A program made the translations under genes and the position numbers. A stretch of 64,000 nucleotides of DNA from Comamonadaceae bacterium. GTDB taxonomy: Bacteria > Pseudomonadota > Gammaproteobacteria > Burkholderiales > Burkholderiaceae_C. Positions 27,706 through 36,503 of this stretch are shown here, piece after piece. The number at the start of each line of letters is the position of its first letter. The first letter of the stretch is position 1. The notes beneath the pieces were generated by a model. It did not search any database. It was not told where the DNA came from and saw only the letters and a program-made list of their open reading frames with translations. Location: positions 1 through 64,000 of the forward strand of contig JAIYCB010000002.1 in assembly GCA_027488215.1 (NCBI GenBank), given 5' to 3'.

Positions 27706-29330
27706 TGGCGGAAACAAACCAACAGCCTGTCTTGTCCATCCGCCAACTCTCGGTGGATCTGCCCGCGGGCGCAGACCGTGCACACGCGGTGCACCAGGTG
27801 TCTCTGACCATCTATCCGGGTCAGACCTTGTGTGTGGTGGGTGAGTCGGGTTCGGGTAAGTCGGTCATGGCCACCTCTGTCATGGGTTTGCTGGCCAAGG
27901 AACTCAAGACCAGTGGTGGCGAGATCGTGCTGCAAGGCGAATCTTTGCTGGGGGCTTCGGCTGGACGTTTGCGGGCTTTGCGCGGACGCAGCATGGGCAT
28001 GGTGTTTCAGGAACCCATGACCGCGCTCAACCCGGTGATGAGTTGCGGCGACCAGGTGGATGAGCTGCTCTCGACGCACACCGATTGGAGCAAAGACCAG
28101 CGTCGAGCAGAAATTTTGCGCATTTTTGAGCGCGTGCGCTTGCCCGACCCCGAGCGCATGTTGCGCAGCTACCCACACCAGCTCAGTGGCGGTCAGCGCC
28201 AACGCATCGTGATCGCCATGGCGGTGGTGCTCAAGCCGGCCTTGATCATTTGTGATGAGCCGACCACGGCGCTGGACGTGACCACGCAAAAAGAAATTTT
28301 GCGCCTGATTGCCGACCTGCAACGCGAGCAAGGCAGTGCGGTACTGTTCATCACGCACGACATGGGGGTGGTCGCCGAGATCGCGGACGAGGTCCTGGTG
28401 ATGAACCAAGGCCAGGCCGTCGAGGGCGGCCCTTGCGAGCAGGTCTTGCGCCGGCCCAAGGCCGATTACACGCGCCAACTGCTGGCTGCAGTGCCTGCCA
28501 TGACACCGCCCGCGCCTAAGCCTGCGTTCAGTGGCCCCATTCTGCTGTCGGGTGAGGGCGTTGGCAAAACTTACTTCAGTCGGGACTGGATGGGCCGCAA
28601 TCGTGCCACCGCCGCGTTGCAAAACGCGCATGTGGCGGTGCATTCGGGCGAGACCGTGGGCATTGTCGGGGAGTCCGGTTCGGGCAAGTCCACGTTTGCG
28701 CGCTGCTTGATCCGCTTGATCGACCCGACCGAAGGACGCATCCTTTGGGCTGACCAAGAGGTGGCTACTTTGAACGAAAGCCGCTTGCGACCCTTGCGCA
28801 GCCAAGTGCAAGTGGTCTTCCAGGACCCGAACCGCTCGCTCAATCCGCGCCGTACCGTGGGCCAATCCATGGTTGAAGGGGCCATGAATTTTGGTCAATC
28901 ACGCGCCGAGGCCGAAGCCCTGGCGGCCGAGTTGATGACGCAGGTGCGCCTGCCTGTTGAGGCGCTCAAGCGTTACCCCAGCCAGTTCAGTGGGGGGCAA
29001 CGGCAGCGACTGGCCATTGCCCGTGCGCTGGCTTGTCGCCCCAAAGTATTGGTGGCCGATGAGGCGGTGAGCGCGCTCGATGTGAGCGTGCAAGCCCAAA
29101 TCCTGAACCTGCTGCGCGAAATCCAAGGCCGTTTGGGGCTGGGCTTGCTCTTCATCACGCACGACTTGCGGGTGGCCGCTCAATTGTGTGATCGCGTGGT
29201 GGTGATGCACCAAGGTCAAATTGTCGAAGAAGGCCCGACCGCCGAGCTGTACGCCAACCCGCAACAGGACTACACCCGCCGCCTGCTTCATGCCGCACCG
29301 GCTGCTTTGCCGACGCTTGAGGCGGTTTGA
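27705..29330 (+). CDS. Peptide ABC transporter, fused DppD-DppF type ATPase
   Basis: This 541-residue protein carries two complete nucleotide-binding domains where many transporters have two genes. The first has Walker A GESGSGKSV, signature LSGGQRQR and Walker B CDEPTTALDV. The second has GESGSGKST, FSGGQRQR and ADEAVSALDV, with alanine in place of the proline of the usual DEP. Each domain ends in the oligopeptide-type C-terminal extension (PKADYTRQLLAAVPAM and PQQDYTRRLLHAAPAA). The true start at 27705 overlaps the permease stop; the longer upstream reading runs antiphase through the permease gene and is rejected. Confidence 0.95.
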   Translation: MAETNQQPVLSIRQLSVDLPAGADRAHAVHQVSLTIYPGQTLCVVGESGSGKSVMATSVMGLLAKELKTSGGEIVLQGESLLGASAGRLRALRGRSMGMVFQEPMTALNPVMSCGDQVDELLSTHTDWSKDQRRAEILRIFERVRLPDPERMLRSYPHQLSGGQRQRIVIAMAVVLKPALIICDEPTTALDVTTQKEILRLIADLQREQGSAVLFITHDMGVVAEIADEVLVMNQGQAVEGGPCEQVLRRPKADYTRQLLAAVPAMTPPAPKPAFSGPILLSGEGVGKTYFSRDWMGRNRATAALQNAHVAVHSGETVGIVGESGSGKSTFARCLIRLIDPTEGRILWADQEVATLNESRLRPLRSQVQVVFQDPNRSLNPRRTVGQSMVEGAMNFGQSRAEAEALAAELMTQVRLPVEALKRYPSQFSGGQRQRLAIARALACRPKVLVADEAVSALDVSVQAQILNLLREIQGRLGLGLLFITHDLRVAAQLCDRVVVMHQGQIVEEGPTAELYANPQQDYTRRLLHAAPAALPTLEAV

Positions 29331-29354
29331 TCTGCACCCTGAATACCGCTCTCC

Positions 29355-30854
29355 ATGACCCGTATCCTGATCGCTGGTTACCAGCACGAGACCAATACCT
29401 TTGCCCCCAGCCTGGCCGATTGGGCCGCCTTCCAGAGCGGCGAGGCCTTTCCAGCCTATGTACGCGGGCAGGCCTTGCTGGACCAGATGACGGGCGTGAA
29501 CATCCCTGCAGGCGGTTTCATCGATGCGGCGCGCCGCGAAGGCTGGCAGCTTGTGCCTTCGGCCTGGGCTGGAGCCACGCCCTCGTCCTATGTCACGCGT
29601 GATGCCTTCGAACGCATCAGCAGCGCCATCCTGGATGATGTGCGCGCCGCCATGGTGCAGGGCCTGGACGGTGTGTACCTGGATTTGCATGGTGCAGCCG
29701 TCGCTGAAAACGCCGATGACAGCGAAGGCGAGCTGATCGCCCGCATCCGTGCTGTGGTCGGCCCCAAGTTGCCCATCATGGCCAGCCTGGACCTGCACGC
29801 CAACGTCACAGCGCGCATGCTGCAGTTGTCTGACGGCCTGGTGGCTTACCGCACCTACCCGCACATCGACATGGCCGAAACCGGCGAGCGTGCGGCCGCC
29901 CTGCTGCGTGAACACTTGCGTGTGGGGGGCAAGCGCCCCATGCAGGCGCGTCGCCTGCCCTTTTTGATTCCGCTCAACGCGCAAAGTACTTGGATGGCTC
30001 CGGCCAAAGACCTCTACGAAGAGATGATTGCGCTGGAATCGCAAACTGGTTGTATGCTCAGTTTTTGCATGGGTTTTCCGGCGTCTGACTTTGACGAATG
30101 TGGCCCTGTCGTCTGGGGTCATGGTCCGCAGGCTGACATTGCGGTGCAGCGCTTGTATGAACGTGTAGCCGAACCCGGCCAGTGGCGCCCCGATGTTTTG
30201 CCTGCCCGCGAGGCGGTCACGCAAGCCCTGGCCACGGCCGAAGTGTCTGCCGCCCCCGTGGTCATGGCCGATACGCAGGACAACCCCGGCGCCGGCGGTG
30301 ACAGCAACACCACTGGCATGCTGCACGCTTTGTTGCAGCAAGGTGCTGGCAAACGCTGGCCTGGCCAGGTGGCTGTGGGCTTGCTTTATGACCCCGCTGC
30401 TGCCCGCATGGCGCATGAGGCCGGTGTCGGTGCCAGTCTGCAGTTGGCTTTGGGCAAAGCCGTGCCCACGTTCATGGGTGAGCCCAGCGACCCACCTTTG
30501 CAAGGGCGTTTCACCGTGCGTGCTTTGGGGCCGGATTATTGCGAACTCAAAGGCCCGATGATGACGGGCATGAAAGCCCACATCGGCCCATGTGCCTGCC
30601 TCGAAATCGATGGCGTGCTGGTCGCTGTGTCCAGCGGCAAATGCCAGATGCTCGACCGCGAACTGTTCCGCGCCGTGGGCATTCATCCCGAGCAGATGAA
30701 GCTGCTCGTGGTTAAGAGCTCCAACCATTTCCGGGCCGACTTCACGCCCATTGCCAGCCGCGTGCTGGTGGCCAAAGCGGCGGGGCCGATGGCCGCTGAC
30801 CCGGGCGATTTACCCTGGAAGAAGCTGGGTCCAAACATCCGCACCCGGCCGTGA
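29355..30854 (+). CDS. M81-family metallopeptidase (MlrC-like)
   Basis: This 499-residue protein has the two-domain layout of the M81/MlrC family. The N-terminal DUF1485 part opens TRILIAGYQHETNTFAPS and has the metal-site DLHGAAVAENADDSEGE and DLHANVTARM segments. The C-terminal MlrC part begins near VMADTQDNPGAGGDSNTTGMLHALL. MlrC of microcystin degraders hydrolyses the linear tetrapeptide intermediate, but most relatives act on unknown peptides. It lies 24 bases after the ATPase gene in a peptide-uptake operon, which suggests intracellular cleavage of the imported compound. mlrA and mlrB are not present, so microcystin breakdown is not implied. Confidence 0.92.
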   Translation: MTRILIAGYQHETNTFAPSLADWAAFQSGEAFPAYVRGQALLDQMTGVNIPAGGFIDAARREGWQLVPSAWAGATPSSYVTRDAFERISSAILDDVRAAMVQGLDGVYLDLHGAAVAENADDSEGELIARIRAVVGPKLPIMASLDLHANVTARMLQLSDGLVAYRTYPHIDMAETGERAAALLREHLRVGGKRPMQARRLPFLIPLNAQSTWMAPAKDLYEEMIALESQTGCMLSFCMGFPASDFDECGPVVWGHGPQADIAVQRLYERVAEPGQWRPDVLPAREAVTQALATAEVSAAPVVMADTQDNPGAGGDSNTTGMLHALLQQGAGKRWPGQVAVGLLYDPAAARMAHEAGVGASLQLALGKAVPTFMGEPSDPPLQGRFTVRALGPDYCELKGPMMTGMKAHIGPCACLEIDGVLVAVSSGKCQMLDRELFRAVGIHPEQMKLLVVKSSNHFRADFTPIASRVLVAKAAGPMAADPGDLPWKKLGPNIRTRP

Positions 30855-30936
30855 ACCTGACATGTCCGCCGGGCCGCTGGGTCTGACGGCGATCCGTTGG
30901 GTATTTCATTTAACCCATCGATAAGGAAAGCCAAGC

Positions 30937-32355
30937 ATGATCACCGCATCACCCGACCTGACCCAGACCCCTGCCCACGAACTGCTGGCGATGTACCGCA
31001 GCGGTCAGGCCTCACCGGTTGAAGTCACGCAGGCGGTTCTGCAGCGCATTGATCGTGTCAACCCGCAAATCAATGCCTTTTGTCTGGTCGACGAAAAAGC
31101 GGCCTTGGCCAGCGCCCGTGCCAGCGAAGCCCGTTGGCTCGCGCACCGCCAGCAAGGTGCGCCTGTTGGCGCTTTGGATGGTGTGCCCACCTCCATCAAG
31201 GACCTGATCCTGACCCAAGGCTGGCCCACCTTGCGTGGCAGCCGCACCATTGACCCCAAACAACCCTGGGAAGTCGATGCCCCGGCCACGGCCCGCCTGC
31301 GCGAGGCTGGTGCCGTGTTGTTGGGCAAAACCACTACTCCGGAGTTTGGCTGCAAGGGCGAGACCAATTCGCCGGCCACCGGCATCACGCGCAACCCATG
31401 GAATCTGAACCACACGCCAGGTGGCTCATCGGGCGGCACTGCGGCCGCCGTGGCGGCAGGCTTGGGCCCGTTGAGCGTAGGTACCGATGGCGCTGGCAGT
31501 GTGCGCATTCCGGCTGCGTTTTGCGGCAATGTGGGTCTCAAGCCCAGCTTTGGACGCGTACCCGCTTACCCTTTGTCCCCGTTTGGCTCGGTCGCGCATT
31601 TGGGACCACACACCATGAGCGTACGTGACGCCGCTTTGATGATGAACGTGCTCAAGCAAGCCGATGCGCGCGACTGGACATCACTGCCACCCGACCCCAG
31701 CGACTACACCGTGGGCCTCGAGGACGGTATTCGTGGCCTGAAAATCGCCTATTCTCCCACCTTGGGCTACGCCAACAATGTGCACCCAGAAATAGCCCAA
31801 GCTGTGGAGACTGCGGTTAAGCAACTCGAAGCACTGGGTGCGCATGTGGAGCAGGTCGACCCGGGGTTTGAAGACCCGCTGGAGATCACCACCGGTTTGT
31901 GGTTCTTGGGCGCGTACACGGTCTGGAAAGGCTTGACTGCCGAGCAGCAAGCGCTGGCTGACCCTGACTTCAAGGTGGAGGCCGAGCTGGGTGCTCAGCT
32001 CAGCGCCTTGCAAGTGCAGCAACTTCACCAGCGCCGGGGCGTGCTGGGTTCGCACATGCGCCAGTTCATGCAGCGTTTTGATTTGCTGGTGACACCCGCC
32101 GTCTCCATCCCTGCGTTTGAAGCCCGACCCGCTGGCGCGGTCCCCTTGGACCCGACGTCCATGCTGGGCTGGACACCGTTCAGTTATCCGTTTAACTTGA
32201 CGCAGCAGCCGGCCATCACCGTGCCTTGTGGCCTGACCCAAAGTGGCTTGCCCATGGGTCTGCAGATTGTGGGCCCAATGTTTGGCGATGCGTTGGTACT
32301 GCGGGCGGCCCGTGCTTACGAGTCGGTGATGCCGGTGGCTCGTCCGCAAATGTGA
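30937..32355 (+). CDS. Amidase-signature family enzyme, second copy
   Basis: This 472-residue amidase has the catalytic lysine in GVPTSIKDLILTQG and the triad serines in GGSSGGTAAAVAAG and TDGAGSVRIPAAFCGNVGLKPS. It is clearly diverged from the amidase at 22690-24120, so the pair is not a recent duplication. It is the last gene of the peptide-transport operon, 82 bases after the MlrC-like gene. With it, the operon encodes import plus two kinds of amide-bond hydrolase. The substrate is unknown. Confidence 0.93.
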   Translation: MITASPDLTQTPAHELLAMYRSGQASPVEVTQAVLQRIDRVNPQINAFCLVDEKAALASARASEARWLAHRQQGAPVGALDGVPTSIKDLILTQGWPTLRGSRTIDPKQPWEVDAPATARLREAGAVLLGKTTTPEFGCKGETNSPATGITRNPWNLNHTPGGSSGGTAAAVAAGLGPLSVGTDGAGSVRIPAAFCGNVGLKPSFGRVPAYPLSPFGSVAHLGPHTMSVRDAALMMNVLKQADARDWTSLPPDPSDYTVGLEDGIRGLKIAYSPTLGYANNVHPEIAQAVETAVKQLEALGAHVEQVDPGFEDPLEITTGLWFLGAYTVWKGLTAEQQALADPDFKVEAELGAQLSALQVQQLHQRRGVLGSHMRQFMQRFDLLVTPAVSIPAFEARPAGAVPLDPTSMLGWTPFSYPFNLTQQPAITVPCGLTQSGLPMGLQIVGPMFGDALVLRAARAYESVMPVARPQM

Positions 32356-32489
32356 TGGAGTTCTGGACGTGTGATGTCCCTGTTTGGCACCAGAGGGTAG
32401 GTCCCTGGGGCAGCACGGATCGCTTCACGGAATTACACTGGCATCACGAAGTGATCCATAACAGCGTGGTCATTCACTCCAGCAAGGTT

Positions 32490-32517
32490 TTGGCCGAATG
32501 GGCTATGTTCTGATAAT
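32490..32517 (+). promoter_or_regulatory. Candidate sigma-70 promoter of the bactofilin gene
   Basis: TTGGCC (32490-32495) and GATAAT (32512-32517) are spaced by 16 bases, 30 bases before the bactofilin ATG; AAGGAG at 32536-32541 is the ribosome binding site. The rest of the 191-base gap after the amidase gene holds nothing I recognise. Confidence 0.5.
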
Positions 32518-32546
32518 CTTGGGCGTCAAATCATCAAGGAGATCAA

Positions 32547-33002
32547 ATGTTTGGTTCTAAAAAAACGACACATACCCCGTTGGTCATGGGTCAAGAAAAG
32601 TTCGACACCCAGATTGGTCGAAATGCTGAAATCCATGGTTGCCTGAAATTGAATGAAAGTGTCCGAATTGACGGCAAAGTGGTGGGAAACATCGAAGCGC
32701 CCAAAGACGCCGCCATTTCTGTCGTGATCGGCCCCAATGGCGATATCCAGGGCGATGTGATGGCCAGTCGCATCATCGTAGCGGGCAAAGTGTCGGGCAA
32801 CATCCATGCATATGAGCGTGTGGAACTCATGTCCAGTGCGCTGGTTCAGGGCGACATCAAATACGCCTCCATGGCGGTAGAGCATGGTGCGCGGCTGCTG
32901 GGCCTGATGCTGCAGATCGAGGGGCACGAGGTGCCAGTCAACTTGGACCGCGATGCTCAAGCGGCCATCCACAAAGCCAAAACTGCCGGTCAGCCCGACT
33001 GA
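32547..33002 (+). CDS. Bactofilin (polymer-forming cytoskeletal protein)
   Basis: This 151-residue protein has a central beta-helix domain (about residues 25-125) with repeating short strands: NAEIHGCLKLNESVRIDGKVVGNIEA, VIGPNGDIQGDVMASRIIVAGKVSGNIHAYERVEL and SALVQGDIKYASMAVEHGARL. The ends are flexible. Bactofilins self-assemble into filaments without nucleotide and scaffold cell-shape or envelope enzymes. No M23 peptidase neighbour, common beside bactofilins, is present; coaX follows 45 bases later. Confidence 0.93.
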   Translation: MFGSKKTTHTPLVMGQEKFDTQIGRNAEIHGCLKLNESVRIDGKVVGNIEAPKDAAISVVIGPNGDIQGDVMASRIIVAGKVSGNIHAYERVELMSSALVQGDIKYASMAVEHGARLLGLMLQIEGHEVPVNLDRDAQAAIHKAKTAGQPD

Positions 33003-33047
33003 GTCCAGCCCCAATGGGCGATTGTCAAATATCATTATCATCGGCTG

Positions 33048-33815
33048 ATGACATTTTTAGCCATCGACATCGGCAACACGCGCCTGAAATGGGCGCTGTA
33101 CGCGCAACCCAAGCCTCATGCCGACTTGTTGGCCCATGGTGCCGAATTCCTCGAAAACATCGACAGGCTGTCTGAAGGCCCTTGGGCCCAGTTGCCTGTG
33201 CCCAAACAAATGCTCGGCTGCGTGGTCGCGGGTGATGCCGTCAAGCGTCGCGTGCAAGAGCAAATGGATTTGTGGGATGTCCCTCCGCAGTGGGTGGTGC
33301 CCAGCGCGCAAGAAGCCGGGCTCATCAATGGCTATGACCATCCCTCGCGCTTGGGCGCGGACCGTTGGGTGGCCATGATTGGAGCGCGTCAGCGCATGCT
33401 GGCGCAAGGAGTTCCTGCACGCCCGCTGGTGGTGGTCATGGTGGGCACAGCCGTCACGGTGGAAGCCATCGATGCCGGAGGGCGTTTTTTGGGCGGCCTG
33501 ATTTTGCCGGGCCATGGCATCATGCTCCGAGCCCTCGAGTCGGGCACTGCTGGCTTGCATGTGCCCACAGGCGAGGTGACCCCTTTCCCCACCAACACCA
33601 GTGACGCGTTGACCAGCGGCGGCACTTATGCCATCGCCGGTGCGTGCGAGCGCATGGTGCAGCACCTTCGCGAGCACACCGGCCAAGAGCCACTGTGCAT
33701 CATGACCGGCGGCGCAGGCTGGAAAATGGCCCCCAGCATGTCGGTGCAGTTCGAGTTGGTGGACAGCCTCATTTTTGATGGCCTCCTGTCCATGGCCGCT
33801 TTGCGCTTTGCCTGA
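33048..33815 (+). CDS. coaX: Type III pantothenate kinase
   Basis: This enzyme phosphorylates pantothenate in coenzyme A synthesis. The 255-residue ASKHA-fold protein starts [17 protein letters not shown], the phosphate-1 loop with its catalytic aspartate. It has [11 protein letters not shown] (pantothenate/dimer contact) and [28 protein letters not shown]. Length is normal. The frequent partner birA is not adjacent. It converges with the TetR-family gene; a 7-bp hairpin (33822-33841) lies between them without a T run. Confidence 0.95.
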   Translation: MTFLAIDIGNTRLKWALYAQPKPHADLLAHGAEFLENIDRLSEGPWAQLPVPKQMLGCVVAGDAVKRRVQEQMDLWDVPPQWVVPSAQEAGLINGYDHPSRLGADRWVAMIGARQRMLAQGVPARPLVVVMVGTAVTVEAIDAGGRFLGGLILPGHGIMLRALESGTAGLHVPTGEVTPFPTNTSDALTSGGTYAIAGACERMVQHLREHTGQEPLCIMTGGAGWKMAPSMSVQFELVDSLIFDGLLSMAALRFA

Positions 33816-33852
33816 TGACTCAAGCGCAACGCCGTGCGCTTCAGGGCTTGTT

Positions 33853-34518
33853 TCAGCGCTGAGATGCGCTGTACGCTGCGCTCAAGCCTTGGAGGTGATT
33901 TTGCAAGTCAGCACTGGCCATATAGGGCGTCAATAAAGCCAGCACATGCTGAGCCCCTCGGGTCAGGGCCAAACCTGCACTGGCTGGCTCCATGGCATGA
34001 CGAGGGTCGCGCACATATTCGTAGCTGAGCCAGTAAGTCACCATCACCGACATGCTGGCCGACAGGGTTTCGATGCTGTCCGGGTCGATGCGCATCAGAC
34101 CCGCTGCGGCAAGCGACTCCAGCATCTGCCGAAATGCGTGGGTTTTGCGCGAGAGCACGGCATGAAAATGCGTTTCCAGATGCCGGTTGCCAGACAACAA
34201 GTTGTTCAGGTCGCGGTACAAAAAGCGGTGGTTCCAGACCTGCTCAAACAGCGAATGAAGAAAAAACCACGCGTCCTCAATGTCTTGCACATCGGACGCC
34301 GCATCCAGCAGATCCAGCATCGCGCGCTCGTATTGGTCAAACAGGCGATTGACCAGCGCGTCCTTGGAGGCAAAGTGGTAATAAAGGTTGCCGGGACTGA
34401 TGCTCAATTCAGCCGAGATCAGCGTGGTGGACACATTCGGTTCACCAAATCGGTTGAACAGTTCAAGCGTCACCTGGGCAATGCGCTCAGCGGTACGGCG
34501 GGGGGCTTTTTTGGCCAT
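33853..34518 (-). CDS. TetR-family regulator, PhaD-like
   Basis: This 221-residue protein has an N-terminal helix-turn-helix (RIAQVTLELFNRFGEPNVSTTLISAELSISPGNLYYHFASKDALVNRLF, about residues 12-60) and an all-helical ligand domain. The NLYYHFxSKDxLVxxLFxxYE pattern resembles PhaD-type regulators of polyhydroxyalkanoate metabolism. That fits the phasin gene 27 bases upstream on the same strand. The ligand and targets are inferred only from this context. Confidence 0.82.
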   Translation of the reverse strand: MAKKAPRRTAERIAQVTLELFNRFGEPNVSTTLISAELSISPGNLYYHFASKDALVNRLFDQYERAMLDLLDAASDVQDIEDAWFFLHSLFEQVWNHRFLYRDLNNLLSGNRHLETHFHAVLSRKTHAFRQMLESLAAAGLMRIDPDSIETLSASMSVMVTYWLSYEYVRDPRHAMEPASAGLALTRGAQHVLALLTPYMASADLQNHLQGLSAAYSASQR

Positions 34519-34545
34519 GTCAAGTCAGCGGCTGTGCCAAGCCGA

Positions 34546-35115
34546 TCAGGCCGATTTACTGCGCGTCTTTTTGGCGCTGGCCGATGTGGTCTTGGGTGCG
34601 GATCTCGAAACAGATTTCGCGGCTGTCTTGGTCGAAGCTTGACGTGCTGACTTTGCCATGGGCTTGGTTGCTTTGGCACTGGCGGTTTGGCTTGGGGCTC
34701 GTGTTTTCCCACTCAATGCAGCCAATTGTGTTTCGAGTTGGGCCACGCGGTCGTTGAGCATTTGGATGTCCAGCAGCGAGGGCATGCCCAGTCGGTGCAA
34801 GGCCTTGGCCACACGGTCTTCAAACAGGTGTTCCAGCTTGTCCACCCGACCAGAGGCAGGTTGAGCAAAGTCGGTGGCCAGGTGGCTTAGGCGCTCGGTG
34901 GCCTCTTGCAGGCGCTGCTGAGCTTCGGACTGACTTTTGCGCTGAAAGGCCAGGCCGTCATTGACCAGCGCCTCGATCGCTTTGCTGCCTTCTTGTTGCG
35001 CTTTGGCCAGCGCCCCCAAACCCGCCAGCCAGACATGCTGCACCGGTGGCGCAGCGCTTTCAGCTGTGTCTGTTTTGAGATTGGTGTTGTGGGGGGTGTC
35101 TTTTGATGAGGCCAT
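34546..35115 (-). CDS. PhaF-like phasin with basic C-terminal tail
   Basis: This 189-residue protein has a phasin domain (about residues 28-130) with long amphipathic helices, VWLAGLGALAKAQQEGSKAIEALVNDGLAF then heptad-rich helices to LLDIQMLNDRVAQLETQLAAL. The remaining tail of about 55 residues is almost only K, A, S, T, R and P. This two-part layout matches PhaF, in which the coiled coil coats polyhydroxyalkanoate granules and the histone-like tail binds DNA to partition granules. The ATG at 35115 is chosen because upstream residues are atypical. No phaC synthase is in the window. Confidence 0.85.
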   Translation of the reverse strand: MASSKDTPHNTNLKTDTAESAAPPVQHVWLAGLGALAKAQQEGSKAIEALVNDGLAFQRKSQSEAQQRLQEATERLSHLATDFAQPASGRVDKLEHLFEDRVAKALHRLGMPSLLDIQMLNDRVAQLETQLAALSGKTRAPSQTASAKATKPMAKSARQASTKTAAKSVSRSAPKTTSASAKKTRSKSA

Positions 35116-35272
35116 GGTGCAGTTCCTGAACAGGATGCCACTGTAACCTGATGCAGCCACTTTGGAGCGCGAAATATCGCGGGCCTACCAGCGCCCGAAT
35201 CTCCCGGCAATGCTTCTAAAATCACGACAAGCAGGTGTTGCCTTCTGCGGCACCCTTCAAAAGACCCAATCC

Positions 35273-36403
35273 ATGACCCTTCTTGTGACCGGCGGTGCCG
35301 GATTTATCGGTGCCAATTTTGTGCTTGACTGGTTGGCTTCCAGTGATGAGCCCATCATCAACCTCGACAAGCTGACCTACGCGGGCAACCCCGAAACTCT
35401 GGCCAGCCTGCATGGCGACGCGCGCCACCAACTGGTGCAAGGCGACATCGGCGATACCGCCCTGGTCAGCCGATTGTTGGCTGAACACCAGCCCCGCGCC
35501 GTGGTCAACTTCGCGGCCGAAAGCCATGTGGATCGATCCATCCATGGACCTGGTGAATTCATCGAAACCAACATCGTGGGCACCTTTCGGCTTCTGGAGT
35601 CGGTGCGGGGTTATTGGCTCCAACTGCCCCGAGAAAACATGGATCGCTTCGTGCCTCGCGATGACGGGGCAGTTGTCATTGCGAGCGAAGCGCGGCAATC
35701 CATGGTGACCCAACAAGGTTTCCGGTTTTTGCACGTCTCCACCGACGAGGTGTATGGCTCTCTTGCCAAAGACGACCCGGCCTTTGCCGAGACGAACCGC
35801 TACGAGCCCAACAGCCCCTACAGTGCCAGCAAGGCCGCCAGTGACCATTTGGTGCGCGCTTGGCATCACACCTATGGCTTGCCGGTGCTCACCACCAACT
35901 GCTCTAACAATTACGGGCCCTACCACTTCCCTGAAAAACTCATACCGCTGATGATCGTCAACGCATTGGCAGGCAAGTCCCTGCCGGTGTACGGTGACGG
36001 CATGCAAGTGCGTGACTGGCTCTATGTCAAGGACCACTGCAGCGCGATTCGCCGGGTGCTCGAAGCCGGACGATTGGGTGAAACCTACAACGTGGGCGGC
36101 TGGAATGAAAAGCCCAATATCGAGATCGTCAAAACCGTGTGCTCGCTGCTCGATGAACTGCGTCCCCGCGCTGACGGCAAACCTTACGCCGAGCAAATTA
36201 CCTACGTGACCGACCGCCCCGGCCACGACCGCCGCTACGCGATTGATGCCCGCAAGCTCGAAGCCGAACTGGGCTGGAAGCCGGCCGAAACTTTCGAGAC
36301 CGGCATCCGCAAAACCCTGCAGTGGTACCTGGCTAACCCTGAGTGGGTACAGCACGTGCAAAGCGGCGCCTATCGCGAGTGGGTGAGCAAGCAGTATGCT
36401 TAA
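35273..36403 (+). CDS. rfbB: dTDP-glucose 4,6-dehydratase with in-frame palindrome insertion
   Basis: This enzyme makes dTDP-4-keto-6-deoxyglucose for rhamnose or other deoxysugars. The 376-residue extended SDR has TGGAGFIG (residues 6-13), the catalytic STDEV (156-160) and YSASK (183-187). It is longer than relatives of about 350-360 because roughly 24 extra residues (about 121-146, [20 protein letters not shown] and the following QSMV) lie between the YW helix and the [11 protein letters not shown] strand. This stretch is the exact translation of a palindromic DNA element found elsewhere in the window. The insertion keeps the frame and spares the catalytic motifs, so the enzyme may still work. 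The start at 35273 is fixed by [13 protein letters not shown]. rfbD follows after another copy of the element. Confidence 0.95.
   Translation: MTLLVTGGAGFIGANFVLDWLASSDEPIINLDKLTYAGNPETLASLHGDARHQLVQGDIGDTALVSRLLAEHQPRAVVNFAAESHVDRSIHGPGEFIETNIVGTFRLLESVRGYWLQLPRENMDRFVPRDDGAVVIASEARQSMVTQQGFRFLHVSTDEVYGSLAKDDPAFAETNRYEPNSPYSASKAASDHLVRAWHHTYGLPVLTTNCSNNYGPYHFPEKLIPLMIVNALAGKSLPVYGDGMQVRDWLYVKDHCSAIRRVLEAGRLGETYNVGGWNEKPNIEIVKTVCSLLDELRPRADGKPYAEQITYVTDRPGHDRRYAIDARKLEAELGWKPAETFETGIRKTLQWYLANPEWVQHVQSGAYREWVSKQYA
35638..35704. repeat. GTCATNGCGAG palindromic element inside rfbB (copy B)
   Basis: The element is 67 bases and consists of two inverted units: a left one read on the minus strand (starting GTCATCGCGAGGCACGAAGC) and a right one from 35675 (GTCATTGCGAGCGAAGCGCG), with CCATGG at both outer ends. 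Each unit can also fold alone through ATCGC/GCGAT or ATTGC/GCAAT. It is translated in frame as part of RfbB. Confidence 0.85.
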
Positions 36404-36427
36404 AGCGTCATGCATCATGAGTCATTC

Positions 36428-36489
36428 GTCATGGCGAGCGAAGCGCGGCCATCCATGGATCGTCACGTCGCTTTGCTCCTCGCGATGAC
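36428..36489. repeat. GTCATNGCGAG palindromic element between rfbB and rfbD (copy C)
   Basis: This 62-base inverted repeat opens GTCATGGCGAGCGAAGCGCG and closes TCCTCGCGATGAC, with CCATGGAT in the middle. Its left unit matches the right unit of the rfbB copy in all but two positions over about 31 bases, and those two differences compensate each other in the inner stem (ATGGC/GCCAT). Confidence 0.85.
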
Positions 36490-36503
36490 TTTGGGAGCCT
36501 GAT

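Noticed and set aside
26841..30728. Two long minus-strand open frames (26841-28898 and 28899-30728) opposite the ABC transporter and MlrC-type genes
   Set aside because: They are low-complexity shadow translations. The plus-strand genes have clear motifs, overlaps and ribosome binding sites.
29355..30854. Microcystin degradation gene cluster suggested by the MlrC-like gene
   Set aside because: mlrA, mlrB and mlrD are absent and M81 proteins are widespread, so only generic peptide hydrolysis can be claimed.
33822..33841. Hairpin AAGCGCA/TGCGCTT between coaX and the TetR gene as a bidirectional terminator
   Set aside because: The stem is only seven pairs and there is no T run in either direction.
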